Under the pieces are notes generated by a model. That model saw only the letters and a list, made by a program, of their open reading frames with translations, had not been told where the DNA came from and ran no database searches. From Neonectria sp. B-13 (taxonomy: Eukaryota > Ascomycota > Sordariomycetes > Hypocreales > Nectriaceae), in assembly GCA_002682825.1 (NCBI GenBank), contig NOKP01000002.1, positions 2,423,132-2,487,131 on the forward strand: a DNA stretch of 64,000 bases, in the 5' to 3' direction. The position numbers and the translations under genes were made by a program. Shown piece after piece: positions 1-10,542 of the stretch; the stretch's first letter is position 1, and each line of letters starts with the position of its first letter.

Positions 1-277
1 GCAACTTCCCATGCCTTCTTGACCTTCAACGTGTCCATCTCTTCGGGGGTCGGGGGCTTGCGCGGCGAGGCCTTGGCTTCTTTGCTCTGCTTCTGCAGTG
101 AGCGTTAGTGTTCTGTACCTGGATGCGAAACGATCGAGGAGCGAGGCGTACTTTGGAAAGGGTTGCGCCGGGCCCGTATCCGGGAGGGTCCGCGATGCCG
201 GGGAGCTTCGTCTTCGGAGGAGGGGGCGATTCGAGCTGCGCGACCCAAAAGGGAACGCCGAACTTTGTGGAAGACAT
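1..277 (-). CDS. EMC4: EMC4, ER membrane protein complex subunit 4 (5' part, cut by window edge)
   Basis: Partial gene. Exon 1 runs 277 to 152 and exon 2 from 92 to the window edge, with a 59-nt intron (151-93, GTACGC donor, CTAAC branch, CTGCAG acceptor). Exon 1 encodes 42 residues starting MSSTKFGVPFWVAQL. Exon 2 continues with a Lys-rich stretch and then DTLKVKKAWEVA, the start of the conserved EMC4 (DUF1077) core that leads into the membrane helices. EMC4 belongs to the EMC, which inserts tail-anchored and multipass proteins into the ER membrane. The membrane segments lie outside the window, so the assignment rests on this short core. It is divergent to APL2. Confidence 0.72.
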
Positions 278-990
278 AGCTTCGATTGATATGAATCTCA
301 GACGGAGTTGTGGAGTCGGGATAGTGCGCAAGGGATGGCGGGATGTCGTCGTTGTCGTCGTGGGAAGGCTGAGTGAGAGCACCAGCCAACTTGATGTCGG
401 CGTTGTGTTCGTTCGCTGCGGGTGGCCTACTCCATGCAGTGGCTGCGCGCCGCCGGACCCAGCAGTTTTTCCGCTTAATTGCACCTGAGGCGTCTGTCAA
501 CCAGCGTTATCGATAGCGCTGTTGGGGTGACCCCTGGTCGCAATTTGGCTTACCTCAGTTGAGCTCCCCTTTCCACACCCGAAGACGCCGACGCCCAAGC
601 GGTAACGAACGAGCAACGATTCCGACGACACTCTTCTATGTATTCGCGACCAAAAAACAAGTCGGACGGCCGGTAGCGACAACACAAACCCGAACGCGAC
701 CGCAAACGCCTGACGATAACATATCGCTTTCCTCAGTGGCTTAGATCGCGGACACCTCGAGACGCACATGTGACGCCCCCCTCCTTCCACCCTCCACGGA
801 AACCTGGAAACCTGCTGGACACGCATCCTGTCCAATTAGGTGGGCGATCGCGAGTACCGACGTGACGTCTCTGGGTCAAGCGTGAGGGGTTTGCTTGTCC
901 CAACGGCGCCTATTCCGCATCCATCATCTGTCGCTTGCGTGAGGAGATTCCCCGTTGCAAGGACGGTCGTAGCAGTACAAGTACGACACT
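278..990. other. Intergenic, divergent promoter region EMC4/APL2
   Basis: About 710 bases between two start codons facing away from each other. Short open frames here show no family resemblance. No clear TATA box, tRNA or repeat was seen. It presumably carries both promoters and 5' UTRs. Confidence 0.6.
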
Positions 991-3599
991 ATGTCGAGCT
1001 CCGCCGGTGGAGGGGACTCCAAGCTGTTTGCTCGGGTAAGCACTCTGTTCTTTATCATGTCTCAGGCTCGTCGGGCGTGAAACTGGCCGACTTGCCATCA
1101 CCACCTGCACAACTGCGCGATTCTACCCACCTTCCCGTCGTCTTCCATCCCCATCCGCTCTTGTCCCTGCGTCTCCAGTTCCGGCAACGCAAGCCGTTCT
1201 CCTCCCTCCATCTCCCCTCCCGCTCCTCCTCTCCCGCTCAGATGTCTCGGTCGATAAACCTTGGCCCAGCGACACAATCCCAGAAATGGCCGCCATGTTC
1301 CTCGCATACATACCACCGCCGACAAGTAACGTGTGGCTAAAAACTCCACAGGGCAAGGTAGCCGAGCTACGCCTCGAGCTGAACAGCGGAGGAAAGAAGG
1401 ACAAGAACTATTCGTCGAAGAAGATTGCGCTCAAGAAGATTGTTGCCAACATGACCATGAGCAACAATGACATGGTCGCTCTCTTCCCCGATATCATTGG
1501 ATGTATGCACATCCAGAGCTTGGAAATCAAGAAGATGTAGGGAACGACCAAGCTGCGCCTGGGAGGCCATAGGCTGACAGCGAACAGGTGCTTTCTTTTC
1601 TTGGTCAACTACGCAAGGATGAGGCCCGAAATTGCAGTCAAGGCCATCCCAGTGCTAGAGCATGTAAGTCATTCAAACTTGATGGAAAGAGTAGCGCTGA
1701 CGTGCAACAGGACATGGAGGACCACAACCCACTTGTACGGGCACTAGCTCTGCGAACAATATCGTACATTCACGTTCGAGAGTTTGTTGAAGCTACAGTT
1801 CCACTTGTCAAGATCATGTTAAAGGACGGGGACCCTTATGTGCGCAAAACTGCTGCGTTCTGCGTTGCCAAGCTTTATGATCATGACAGGCATATGGTGG
1901 AAGGCTCAGATCTGATTGACCGACTAAACGGGTTGCTCAGGGATGACAACCCTACCGTGGTTGCTAGCGCTTTGGCTGGTTTGATGGATATATGGGAACG
2001 CAGTGATGCTATCAAGCTCACCATCGACTACAGCAATGCTTCCAAAATGGTGGCGATTCTTCCTGATTGCTCTGAGTAAGTTACTTGATGCAATACATTT
2101 TCTCGACGTTGCTGACACAATACGCAAATAGATGGGGCCAGACATATATCTTGGAGGCTTTAATGTCCTATGTCCCGCAGGAATCAGGAGAGGCAGTTCT
2201 CCTAGCTGAGCGAATATCGCCGCGACTCTCGCACTCCAACTCATCAGTTGTGTTGACATGCATTCGAGTCATTCTCTACCTGATGAACTACGTTGCCGAT
2301 CAGAAACAGATCGCGGCACTTTGTAAGAAGCTATCGCCCCCCCTCGTCACTCTTCTCGCCAAGGGACCGGAGGTGCAGTACTTGGCTCTTCGCAATGCGC
2401 TTCTGATTCTCCAGCGACGGCCTGATGTCCTGAGGAACGACATCCGGGTATTCTTCTGCAAATACAACGACCCTATCTATGTCAAGGTTACCAAGCTGGA
2501 GCTCATCTTTATGCTTGCTACTGAAGACAACATCGACGAGGTCTTGACTGAGCTGCGGGAGTACGCCACGGAAATTGATGTTCACTTCGTGCGGAAGGCG
2601 GTGCGCGCGATCGGCAAGCTTGCCATTAAGATTGAGCCTGCAGCCAGACGATGCATAAACCTGCTGTTGGAGCTTGTTGCAACCAAGGTCACATACATTG
2701 TGCAGGAAGCCACCGTCGTCATCCGAAACATCTTCCGAAAGTACCCCAATCAGTACGAATCCATCATCAGCACTCTTTGCGAGCATCTCGACTCGCTAGA
2801 TGAACCAGAGGCCAAGGCCGCCATGATCTGGGTGATTGGTCAATACGCCGATCGCATCGAGAACAGTGACGCTCTATTGGAGGACTTCTTGTATTCCTTT
2901 GCGGAGGAGCCAGTTGAAGTACAGCTGGCACTGCTGACGGCGACCGTCAAGTTATTCATACAGCGTCCAACCAAGGGACAGGAGCTTGTGCCACGGGTCC
3001 TGAAGTGGGCTACGGAAGAAACGGACAACCCCGACCTTCGAGACAGGGCCTACATGTACTGGAGGCTGTTGTCTACGGATATGAACGCCGCAAAGAAGAT
3101 TGTCATGGGCGAAAAACCAGCCATCACTGCTGAGTCAGAGAGACTGGACACCACGACACTGGAGGAGATGTGCCTCAACGTTGGTACCTTGGCAACCGTG
3201 TATCTGAAGCCGGTGCAGACTGTCTTTAGATCGGCGCGACCGCGAAAACTCCAGGATTCGCCAGCCCTCCAGAAACCGAACGTTGCCCTGGCCGGGGACA
3301 GCCAGAAGAGCCTCAGCATGTTTGGCAATGCCTCGCAGCCGACGGACATTGATCCCCGAAACAGGCAGGCCATGGATAACGGGGATGCCGATCTAGCGCA
3401 GGCAGTCAATGATGCAGATGAGTACTTCTCAAGTCTTGGCACGCAGCAGATGGCGGCCATGAACATTGATCAGGGGGATGATGTATTCGGGGGAGGCAGT
3501 GGTGATGGGACGGGATATGTTGTAAGCGCCCACGCACCCCAGGCGGTACTCCAGCCTACGCAAGGGCAGGGGAGCAATGGTGATCTATTGATGCTGTAA
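991..3599 (+). CDS. APL2: AP-1 clathrin adaptor complex, beta subunit (beta-adaptin)
   Basis: Five exons: 991-1035, 1352-1536, 1588-1663, 1711-2075, 2132-3599, giving 712 residues in one open frame. The protein has the adaptin N-terminal HEAT/ARM trunk over roughly residues 15-560. Hallmarks are [69 protein letters not shown] and [15 protein letters not shown] Ser/Asn/Asp-rich linker follows, and there is little room for a C-terminal ear. That length fits fungal AP-1 beta (Apl2 is near 700 residues). AP-1 sorts cargo between trans-Golgi and endosomes with clathrin. AP-2 beta is the alternative, but similarity and length favour AP-1. The first intron (316 nt) is much longer than the others (47-56 nt). 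The start gives [15 protein letters not shown] and reads directly into the conserved core. Confidence 0.93.
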
Positions 3600-3724
3600 G
3601 TAATGACAGGCTAGCGATGAAGCATTGCAGAATATGAATCAGGTTCGACGTAGTTCAACAGTGGCGATTGGTGGTGTTTTCCGATGGTGTCGTGCGCCAT
3701 CCCGGCCCCGAACGTCCTACTACT

Positions 3725-3762
3725 CATGCAGTGATATGCAGTGACATGCAGTTGACATGCAG
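3725..3762. repeat. Imperfect tandem repeat, about 10-bp unit (ATGCAGTGAC-like), 4 copies
   Basis: Four near-copies of ATGCAGTGAT/ATGCAGTGAC/ATGCAGTTGAC lie in the 3' flank of APL2. Seen directly; no function is inferred. Confidence 0.7.
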
Positions 3763-4289
3763 CCTCCCATACTTACGTCCACACGGTTTGAGGTCGGGTA
3801 GCATCGCGCCTCGTACGCTCTAGCTGGGTCCATGCCGGAATCTAGACAGTCTGAGGGGGAGCGGTTGACTCGTTTTGGGCTGGCTCAAGAACTCTATCTC
3901 GATACGCATGGAACTGTGCCTGGGCAGCGTCGCAGCGACGAAGACGGGTCTAGACAGGGACTCCGGGGTGTGAGAAAGGGCATTCGACTATTCATCATCC
4001 ATAGCTTGTTGCCACTCTGGGAAGCAAATATTGGTGATTAGTTATTGGGAAGCGCACAGGCAGAAAACAGGGTCCTGGCAACCCTGTTCTTCAGGGTCAA
4101 CGATGGTGTGCACTCTGGAGCCTGCGGCGTCTCTGTCCCATGTTGTTGGGTGCCACTACGGAGACAATTGTCAAGCTCGGCCACGGCCGAGGCTTCTAGA
4201 CCGACCGATTTGTCTGAGGTGCTGCCTCGTCGTGGTGCGGGTCGACGATTATGGCGGCTAAGGTACGCTGCCGGTGCGCCAAAGTTATA

Positions 4290-4323
4290 GCAGAACAGGA
4301 AGGTATGCAGAACAGGAAGGTAT
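4290..4323. repeat. Perfect tandem duplication, 17-bp unit x2
   Basis: Two exact adjacent copies of GCAGAACAGGAAGGTAT. Probably a slippage duplication in intergenic DNA. Confidence 0.85.
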
Positions 4324-5884
4324 GCACAATGGGGAATGGGGCACTGTGAGGCCTGACTCCTTTGACTCTTTAGTGGAATTGGATGCCTTGCTTCAGAAGA
4401 CTCTTGTTCCAGCGCTTGTTCATGAGCCAAGGTATTGTGTGCGAAGTACGGATAATCGTACAGTAATTACAGCATCCGTAATCCCTTGCCGTTATCGAAA
4501 AGATTGGGCTAGGGTTCATCTCCGGAGCGGGTCAATAAATGGGCTTGGCATCTGGCGTCATGTTGACTGAGGTGATCAATGTTCCATCGGCCAATTCATT
4601 CATTACAGCTTCCTGGATAATTAGCGGTTGCTTCTCCCCGCCCCCTTTAAAGTTATCGCCCAGCACACTGAGGTCCTGTGGCCTGTAGGCTCCCAGTGGT
4701 AGGTGCGGGAGATAGCAGCCCAACGTAACCTGCTGGTCATGATGACGTTAGCAGAGACCACCGCAACCACCGCAGTAATAAGACAGAGCGCCATTCCGTG
4801 CAAGAAGCACCCAACGGAATGGTGAGGATGAAGACGGCGATGGTAACCAATACTGCCCTGCGTTGATGGCAGAGTCCCGGGAATGGGGGAGCCAACCGGA
4901 AGGCATGACGAAGTGCCAGTGCAGTTGATACTGTGCACGTTAGGCGAGGACAGGCTCGAGCCGACAAAAGCCTCGGCTCCGCGTCGTCTGCAAGCGTGCT
5001 CATTCCCTGCTTGCCTGCTAACCAAGAGTCAACAAGGGCTTGCGGGTGGGGGGAAATACAGTGCGGATAGGGCCGCGTGCAGTGGGTAGGCGGCCCGTCC
5101 GGATGCCCTTCCCTTTCGAGCGCGTTGGCGCCTTCTCTGGGGAAGCACAGCGCCGCGGGCATCCTCCCGTCCCTTCCCTGTCTCCATTGTTCTCGCCTTT
5201 TGTCGTACCGCCGTGCTTCAGACCATACGAATACCTTGCCCAAGCATTGCACAACCGCTGAACTCTGTCTCTTCCTCCCTCTCGCAACCGTTCAATTTCG
5301 ATAGCCCCAAAACCATCGTGGGCGCAACAACGCAGAATAAATTCCCTGTCTGTAACTAAACCTCTTTCCGACGTCTCAGTCTTTCTTTGTTTTTGTTTTA
5401 AGTCTACCATTCTTTTTGCCGCCTCCGGGACCCATCGTTCCTGTACCTTGTACGGCTGAGTAGCGTCCCTGTCCCAACGGAGGTACCCTCCAACCCTCCA
5501 ATTCTTCCTCGCGACGTGACGGCTCGGGCCAATCATCACGACACATCTCAGAGGCCAGCCCCTAGACCAGCTCACCGACGGAGAGCAAAAAGGCCAGGTC
5601 AACACGGCATTGCTTGTTTCGACGGTGACGACGCCTTACTGTCCTCTTTTCCCACCCGTGTCCATCGTCCTTTAAGCTCGTCCATCTCACTCACACCATC
5701 TGGCTTGTCGAACTTGCGGGCCCACCCTCCTCTCGCCTCCTCTCTTCCTTGATTCTCCTCGGGCAAAGCTTCCAAATACTCCACCAAGAAGAGCCCACTC
5801 GAGCGCCCACTGGCACCGTCGTGGCCCAGACTCCACATCGGTCCCCACGGCCCAGCCGCCTGCCACAGCCAGCCTGCCAGCCCT

Positions 5885-5920
5885 GCGTTGCGGTTGCGTT
5901 GCGTTGCGTTGCGTTGCGCT
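5885..5920. repeat. (GCGTT)n microsatellite
   Basis: About six copies of a 5-bp unit GCGTT with one interruption, in the presumed 5' UTR or promoter of the UBL3-like gene. Confidence 0.85.
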
Positions 5921-6237
5921 GCCGCCATTGTCTGAGCGAGTCTCTTGTCTGGCTGACAATCCTCCGGCCTCCCCCCCACCCCCGGTTTCCCGGCCCCCGG
6001 CCTAGCAGGCGATCCTCCTCGAGAACTTGACGTCTTCACCCCCGAGACCTGGCCACGCCCAGTACCACATTCATTCAAACCACCGACCTACCATCCTCGA
6101 TCCGCGACTCCGCCGCCTAGAACTTCCCCGTCGACGAATGAATTAGGCCGCGTCGTCTCTCTTCCCGTCACTCGGTCAATCTCGCGTGGTGCAACCACCA
6201 CCTGTCCACCCTTCAATCCCCTTCGCTGGCTCGCAAA

Positions 6238-7088
6238 ATGTCGGCACCTACGGATTCCACCCTCAGTGGTGGCAAGATCGTCTCCGACGAGACTTCGCGC
6301 CTCGATCAACCCAGGGATGCTGTGCCCATGGAGAGCATGCCTCAGCCGTCGTCGACAGCCGCTCTCGTCGCCCACGATGCCGATAAGACCAGCCTCGACA
6401 AAGATGCGACCAAATCATCATTTTCCCCCGTCGTTCCATCCTCATCCGAGTCACCCGAACAGTCCGACCTCACAGCACCCGCATCTACCAAGGGCAAAGA
6501 GAAGGACGACGCTCCTCCGCCACCAGCCAAGGAGTCTCAAGACCCCGTCATTGCTATCGGTCCGGCCGTTGACGACATCAAATCAATCACGCCAGGCGAT
6601 GCTGACGGCCCAGTTTGCAACATCACCCTGCTCTTGACGTCTGGCAGCCGTCATCCATACAAGATCGATGCCAAATACCTCAGCAGGCGAAATGTCGACA
6701 TTCCCGACCAAAACGAGGGCGGCCAGCCCGACCCCTTCAGCATCAGCATCTATACCCTGAAGGAATTGATTCTACGAGAGTGGCGAAGCGATTGGGAGGC
6801 GAAGCCAGCAAGCCCCAGCAGCATTAGGCTCATTCATTTTGGAAAATTATTAGATGACAAGGAGCCACTCAAGAGTAAGCAATACAACTCGGTTGGATTC
6901 CCGAGCGTCGCATGCTAACCCAATTACCAGAGTACCAGCTCAGCACAGAGAGCCCCAATGTAGTGCACATGAGCATCCGACCTCAGGATCTCGACGAGGA
7001 GGAACCAAAGTCCGGGAGTAAGAACCTCGCATCGGGCGGTGGTGACGGCCAACGCCAGCGAGGAGGTGGCTGCTGTGTGGTGTTATAA
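6238..7088 (+). CDS. UBL3/MUB-like membrane-anchored ubiquitin-fold protein with CaaX end
   Basis: Two exons, 6238-6874 and 6931-7088 (56-nt intron), giving 264 residues. Residues about 1-120 are a low-complexity Ser/Pro/Asp-rich extension. Residues about 125-230 form a ubiquitin-like domain of the Rad60-SLD_2/UBL3 type, with CNITLLLTSG, LKELILREWRSDW, SIRLIHFGKLLDDKEPLK and VVHMSIRP. After a Gly-rich tail the protein ends CCVVL, so it lacks the GG of conjugating ubiquitins and ends in a CaaX box (CVVL) preceded by a second Cys. Animal UBL3 and plant MUB proteins share this plan: they are prenylated (a final Leu favours geranylgeranylation), possibly also palmitoylated, and sit at the plasma membrane. 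UBL3 is linked to sorting into vesicles. Lipidation here is inferred from the terminus. Confidence 0.85.
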
Positions 7089-7637
7089 GCACCGTCTGTA
7101 TTGGCATAGAAGCGATTTTTCTGAAGCGGAACAGGGCCCGGCTTACCAATGTTCAAGCGGTACATAACGTCATACGTCGGGCCTCGTCGAACTACCTCCG
7201 ACACAAGGAAGTGTGCCCGATAACACTTGGCTGGCTCGAGGAGCAGCCTATACTCGGGCAACTCCTTGCTTGACCCTCACTCTCTCTTGTCTTGTCTTTC
7301 TTTTTCTTGGTCTATTGTCTTACACAGGAGAAGCGAATGATGGGAACGACTCGTTGAAGATGGGGATATCGGAGTCTACATCGGCGTAACATGTATAAGT
7401 GTAATTCTTTGTTTGTCTTTCGGCACCTCTGCCTCCGGCATCGGCGTCGGTGGGTACGTCTATAGCAGGATAGATGGCATTCATATTGCTGTGCTCTACA
7501 CTTCACAAATGTGCCTTGTTTTGTTCTTTGGTCCTGAGGGCTTGACAAGGCCGATGGTTTACCATGCTCTAAGGTGTATCCATGTTGTTATACATTGCTT
7601 CCTGATTCCCTGCTTCCTTCCGGTTGGATATTGACAT
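7089..7637. other. Convergent intergenic region UBL3-like / UMP1
   Basis: About 550 bases between two 3' ends. It should hold both 3' UTRs. No gene or RNA was recognised. Confidence 0.6.
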
Positions 7638-8155
7638 CTACTGGATCTTGAGCTTCTTTTCCATCTCGTCGTGAATACCAGCGACGCGCATCGTCTCGTC
7701 GCCAGTGTAGACATCCTCCCAGGTAATCGTAGCCTCACGACCCCTGAGAATCTCCTCGTGGACGCTGGGAAGGCCACCGCCGAGGGCAATAGGCCGCCAC
7801 TCGCCGTCACGGACGATCTTGAGCTCCATTCCGCGGCGAACGGGCTCAGCAATGCCAAAGGTGCGTCGCAGAGTCTCCATGCGCATGGCTTCCTGGGTGG
7901 CCTCCCAGTTCTTGAGGCGGGCCTCGAGCGGGTGGGCAGAGACGGGGTTCGAGGACTTGGCGTCGTAGGGGGAAATGCCAACGCCGTGGCGGAGGGTGTC
8001 GTGGACACCGGGCGCGGAGGGCGCGGAGGACGAGTGCGAGGTATGGGAGAAGGTCTGGGAGTTGGTGTTGGCGGGGATGATGCGCATCGACTGGATAGCG
8101 GTGGTTAGCCTTGCGGACGAGAACGGATAGAGGGCGAGGGCTGTAGCTTTACCAT
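7638..8155 (-). CDS. UMP1: Proteasome maturation factor Ump1/POMP
   Basis: Main exon 8090 to 7638. A first exon consisting only of the ATG (8155-8153) is inferred: it is followed by GTAAAG, and a 62-nt intron with a CTAAC branch and a CCAG end rejoins it to TCG ATG CGC. The product would start MSMRIIPAN, about 151 residues, close to the family norm near 145. Without that exon translation could begin at the ATG at 8087 (149 residues). The diagnostic core is HPLEARLKNWEATQEAMR followed by ETLRRTFGIAEPVRRGME, near-invariant in Ump1/POMP. Ump1 is a chaperone of 20S proteasome half-mers and becomes the first substrate of the finished particle. It is divergent to the ABC gene and convergent with the UBL3-like gene. 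Confidence 0.92.
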
Positions 8156-8368
8156 CTTGGCGGTTGGAAATGTGGGTTGGACGGGGAGGTGTTGGGCTTT
8201 GGCGTTGAGGCGTAAGTCTAGAGATCTCGGGGGATCTTGCGACGGGGGCTGTGGGCTCGTTGAAGGCGGTGGCGGCAGGCTGTGATTGACGTTGATGGAG
8301 TTGCTTGCTCGAAGTTGACGACAGCTCTTGGCTTAGGCAGTCGGACAGCCTCGCGTCGGGAGCAAGCT

Positions 8369-8384
8369 GGAGGTACGTACCTCC
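8369..8384. promoter_or_regulatory. 16-bp perfect palindrome GGAGGTACGTACCTCC
   Basis: Perfect self-complementary sequence in the divergent promoter. Its 12-bp core AGGTACGTACCT recurs at 8430-8441, 59 bp away. A dimeric factor site is possible but unproven. Confidence 0.55.
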
Positions 8385-8429
8385 CGCCCTGTGCCAAACA
8401 GCGGGATTGGATTTTGGGCTGTGAGAAAA

Positions 8430-8441
8430 AGGTACGTACCT
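8430..8441. promoter_or_regulatory. 12-bp palindrome AGGTACGTACCT (second copy)
   Basis: Second copy of the palindromic core found at 8371-8382, seen directly. Binding is inferred only from symmetry and duplication. Confidence 0.5.
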
Positions 8442-8595
8442 GTTCGCACCAGGTCCAGAATGTGCTAAGAGCCGACTATCACCGAATCACAACCATCGTC
8501 ATACTTGCTCCGACGTCGGTTCCCTATTCACCAAGAACTCAGCAACTTCGCTTCAGCATGAGCCCTCCAGACCTCGTAGACACTCAATCGGCATC

Positions 8596-10542
8596 ATGAG
8601 GCCCCTCACATCCCGCCCGCCTATCATCCGCATCGCCAATGGCACCTTCTACCGCCTCCATCCCAACGCCACCTCGTCGCACCCGAACCCGCCGCTCTTT
8701 AGCGACCTGAGCTTCGAGCTCGCTTCAGCTTCGCCCACGCCGCGCAACTGGTGCATCGTCGGACCCTCACTTTCCGGGAAGACGACCTTGCTCCAGGCAC
8801 TGAGGGGCCGTCTGCTCTGCGACCCGCCCTCTGCGAGGTCCTATCCGTACCTGTCCACTGATGCCGTGCCTCATCGACTGAAGACGCCGCACAGGGCGAT
8901 TCAGTATGTGGGTTTCGATGCCGAGCAGGGCTCGGGCAGCTTGGGTGGGAACGAGGTCACGTCCGCGTACTTGTCTGCGCGATATGAGTCGAGGCGGGAG
9001 ATCACGGACTTTTCGCTGCAAGACTTCCTTCTGGGCAACACGGAGCTGAACCCGCTCCAGACGAAACCTGAGGACGACGACGGCAGCATCTCCCCGCAGC
9101 TCCTCAACCGTGTTGTCAAAGACCTGAGGCTTGACCACCTCCTTGATCTTCCTGTGTCCTTCCTGAGCAACGGCCAAGGCCGACGGGCCCGTATTGCCCG
9201 AGCCCTACTCACCAAGCCTGAAGTGTTGCTGCTGGATGAACCCTTCATGGGGCTGGATCCTCCTACTGTGACAGGACTGAGCCCGTTACTGCAGTCGCTG
9301 GCAGCGCAGGCTAGCCCGCGGCTGATACTGAGTGCGCGGCCTCAGGACCCGGTGCCGGAATGGGTGACTCACCTGGTGTACCTGAGGACAGACTGCCAGA
9401 TCAGCTCGATGGGGCCCAAGGAAGTGGTTCTCGACGGCTTGAAGAAATACGTCCAGGGGGTTCGAAAGGGTGGGCTCACGGAGGATGAGAAGCTCCCCAT
9501 TCATTCACTAGTTGACATTGGTCGTGTCTTGTCAACCAACTTGGCTACAGGTGCAAAGGGCTCCGATGAGGTCGATAAGCAGGCCGTGTATCAGGGCGTC
9601 AAGCCTGTCAATCCTAATGCCGATTCTCTCGTGGAAATGGACGGGTGCAAAGTTCAGTATCGTGGCAGAGTCGCATTGGGAAACTGGACTCAGCAAACTG
9701 ACGAGGGTCCCAAGGACGGTTTAGTATGGACGGTCCGGCGCGGAGAGCGCTGGGGCGTCTTTGGTCCCAACGGATCGGGAAAGACTACGATTGTATCCCT
9801 TCTCTGCTCGGATCATCCTCAGAGTTACTCTCTCCCCATTAAGCTATTCGGACGGTCTCGTCTAGCCGAGCCCGGCTCCAGCGAACGGCCGCTTACGTTC
9901 TGGGACATCCAGTCCCGTATCGGCCACTCGAGCCCCGAGGTTCACCAGCACATGCCCCGTCGTCTGACGGTGCGACAGGTCATCGAGAATGCTTGGTCAG
10001 AGACCTTTGGTGGGAGGCCCAAGCTCGACGACGTAGCTCGGGAAAAGGTCCAGGCCGCACTCAAATGGTTCGCGCCAGAGCTGAACCCCGAGTACGCATC
10101 TTCAACGTCTCACGAGAGCCTCACTTGGGCGGACGAGTATTTATTTGGTGGCCTATCGTTCAGCGCTCAGCGAGTGGCGCTGTTTGTCCGGTCGATGATC
10201 AAGAGCCCCGACGTGGTGGTGCTGGACGAGGCCTTCAGCGGCATGGACGACGCAGTGCGTGATAAATGTACGCTGTTCCTCAACCAGGGTGAGGCCAAGA
10301 TGTACCGGAGCGAGGAGATCGTCGAGAGCGAGGCATCTCGGTCAGGAACCATCAAGATTCCAGGCCTCTCAGACCGGCAGGCGCTCATCTGCATAGCGCA
10401 CATCAAGGAGGAGGTGCCTGACTGCGTAAGGGAGTGGCTGTGCCTACCGGAGGCGAACACAAAACAGCCAGCGAGGTTCGGGCGGCTAGATGGACCATTG
10501 GGCTTGGACGAAAAGAGATGGCAACAGGTTTGGGGATTTTAG
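8596..10542 (+). CDS. Soluble twin-cassette ABC ATPase (yeast YDR061W / ModF-like)
   Basis: Single-exon gene, 648 residues. Two ABC nucleotide-binding domains are present and no membrane domain. NBD1: Walker A GPSLSGKTTLLQ (about residue 56), degenerate signature LSNGQGRRARIARALL, Walker B VLLLDEPFMGLDP. NBD2: Walker A GPNGSGKTTIVSLL (about residue 391), degenerate signature LSFSAQRVALF, Walker B VVVLDEAFSGMDD. The plan matches the fungal YDR061W group, related to bacterial ModF/PhrA-type ATPases. These are poorly characterised, and a mitochondrial location has been suggested for the yeast protein. No clear targeting presequence was identified. Both signature motifs depart from LSGGQ. The biochemical role is unknown. 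Confidence 0.85.
   Translation: MRPLTSRPPIIRIANGTFYRLHPNATSSHPNPPLFSDLSFELASASPTPRNWCIVGPSLSGKTTLLQALRGRLLCDPPSARSYPYLSTDAVPHRLKTPHRAIQYVGFDAEQGSGSLGGNEVTSAYLSARYESRREITDFSLQDFLLGNTELNPLQTKPEDDDGSISPQLLNRVVKDLRLDHLLDLPVSFLSNGQGRRARIARALLTKPEVLLLDEPFMGLDPPTVTGLSPLLQSLAAQASPRLILSARPQDPVPEWVTHLVYLRTDCQISSMGPKEVVLDGLKKYVQGVRKGGLTEDEKLPIHSLVDIGRVLSTNLATGAKGSDEVDKQAVYQGVKPVNPNADSLVEMDGCKVQYRGRVALGNWTQQTDEGPKDGLVWTVRRGERWGVFGPNGSGKTTIVSLLCSDHPQSYSLPIKLFGRSRLAEPGSSERPLTFWDIQSRIGHSSPEVHQHMPRRLTVRQVIENAWSETFGGRPKLDDVAREKVQAALKWFAPELNPEYASSTSHESLTWADEYLFGGLSFSAQRVALFVRSMIKSPDVVVLDEAFSGMDDAVRDKCTLFLNQGEAKMYRSEEIVESEASRSGTIKIPGLSDRQALICIAHIKEEVPDCVREWLCLPEANTKQPARFGRLDGPLGLDEKRWQQVWGF

Larger units (their letters stand above)
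3600..6237. other. Long intergenic region APL2 to UBL3-like gene
   Basis: About 2.6 kb with only short overlapping frames on both strands and no recognisable protein. It contains small tandem repeats near 3725, 4290 and 5885. The right third (about 5100-6230) is C/T-rich on the plus strand, as is usual for promoters and long 5' UTRs of filamentous fungi, and probably belongs to the downstream gene. Confidence 0.55.
8156..8595. promoter_or_regulatory. Divergent promoter UMP1 / ABC ATPase with paired palindromes
   Basis: About 440 bases between start codons on opposite strands. It contains two palindromes sharing AGGTACGTACCT (8369-8384 and 8430-8441). A plus-strand frame at 8282-8599 has no recognisable similarity and ends out of frame with the ABC start. 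Confidence 0.5.
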
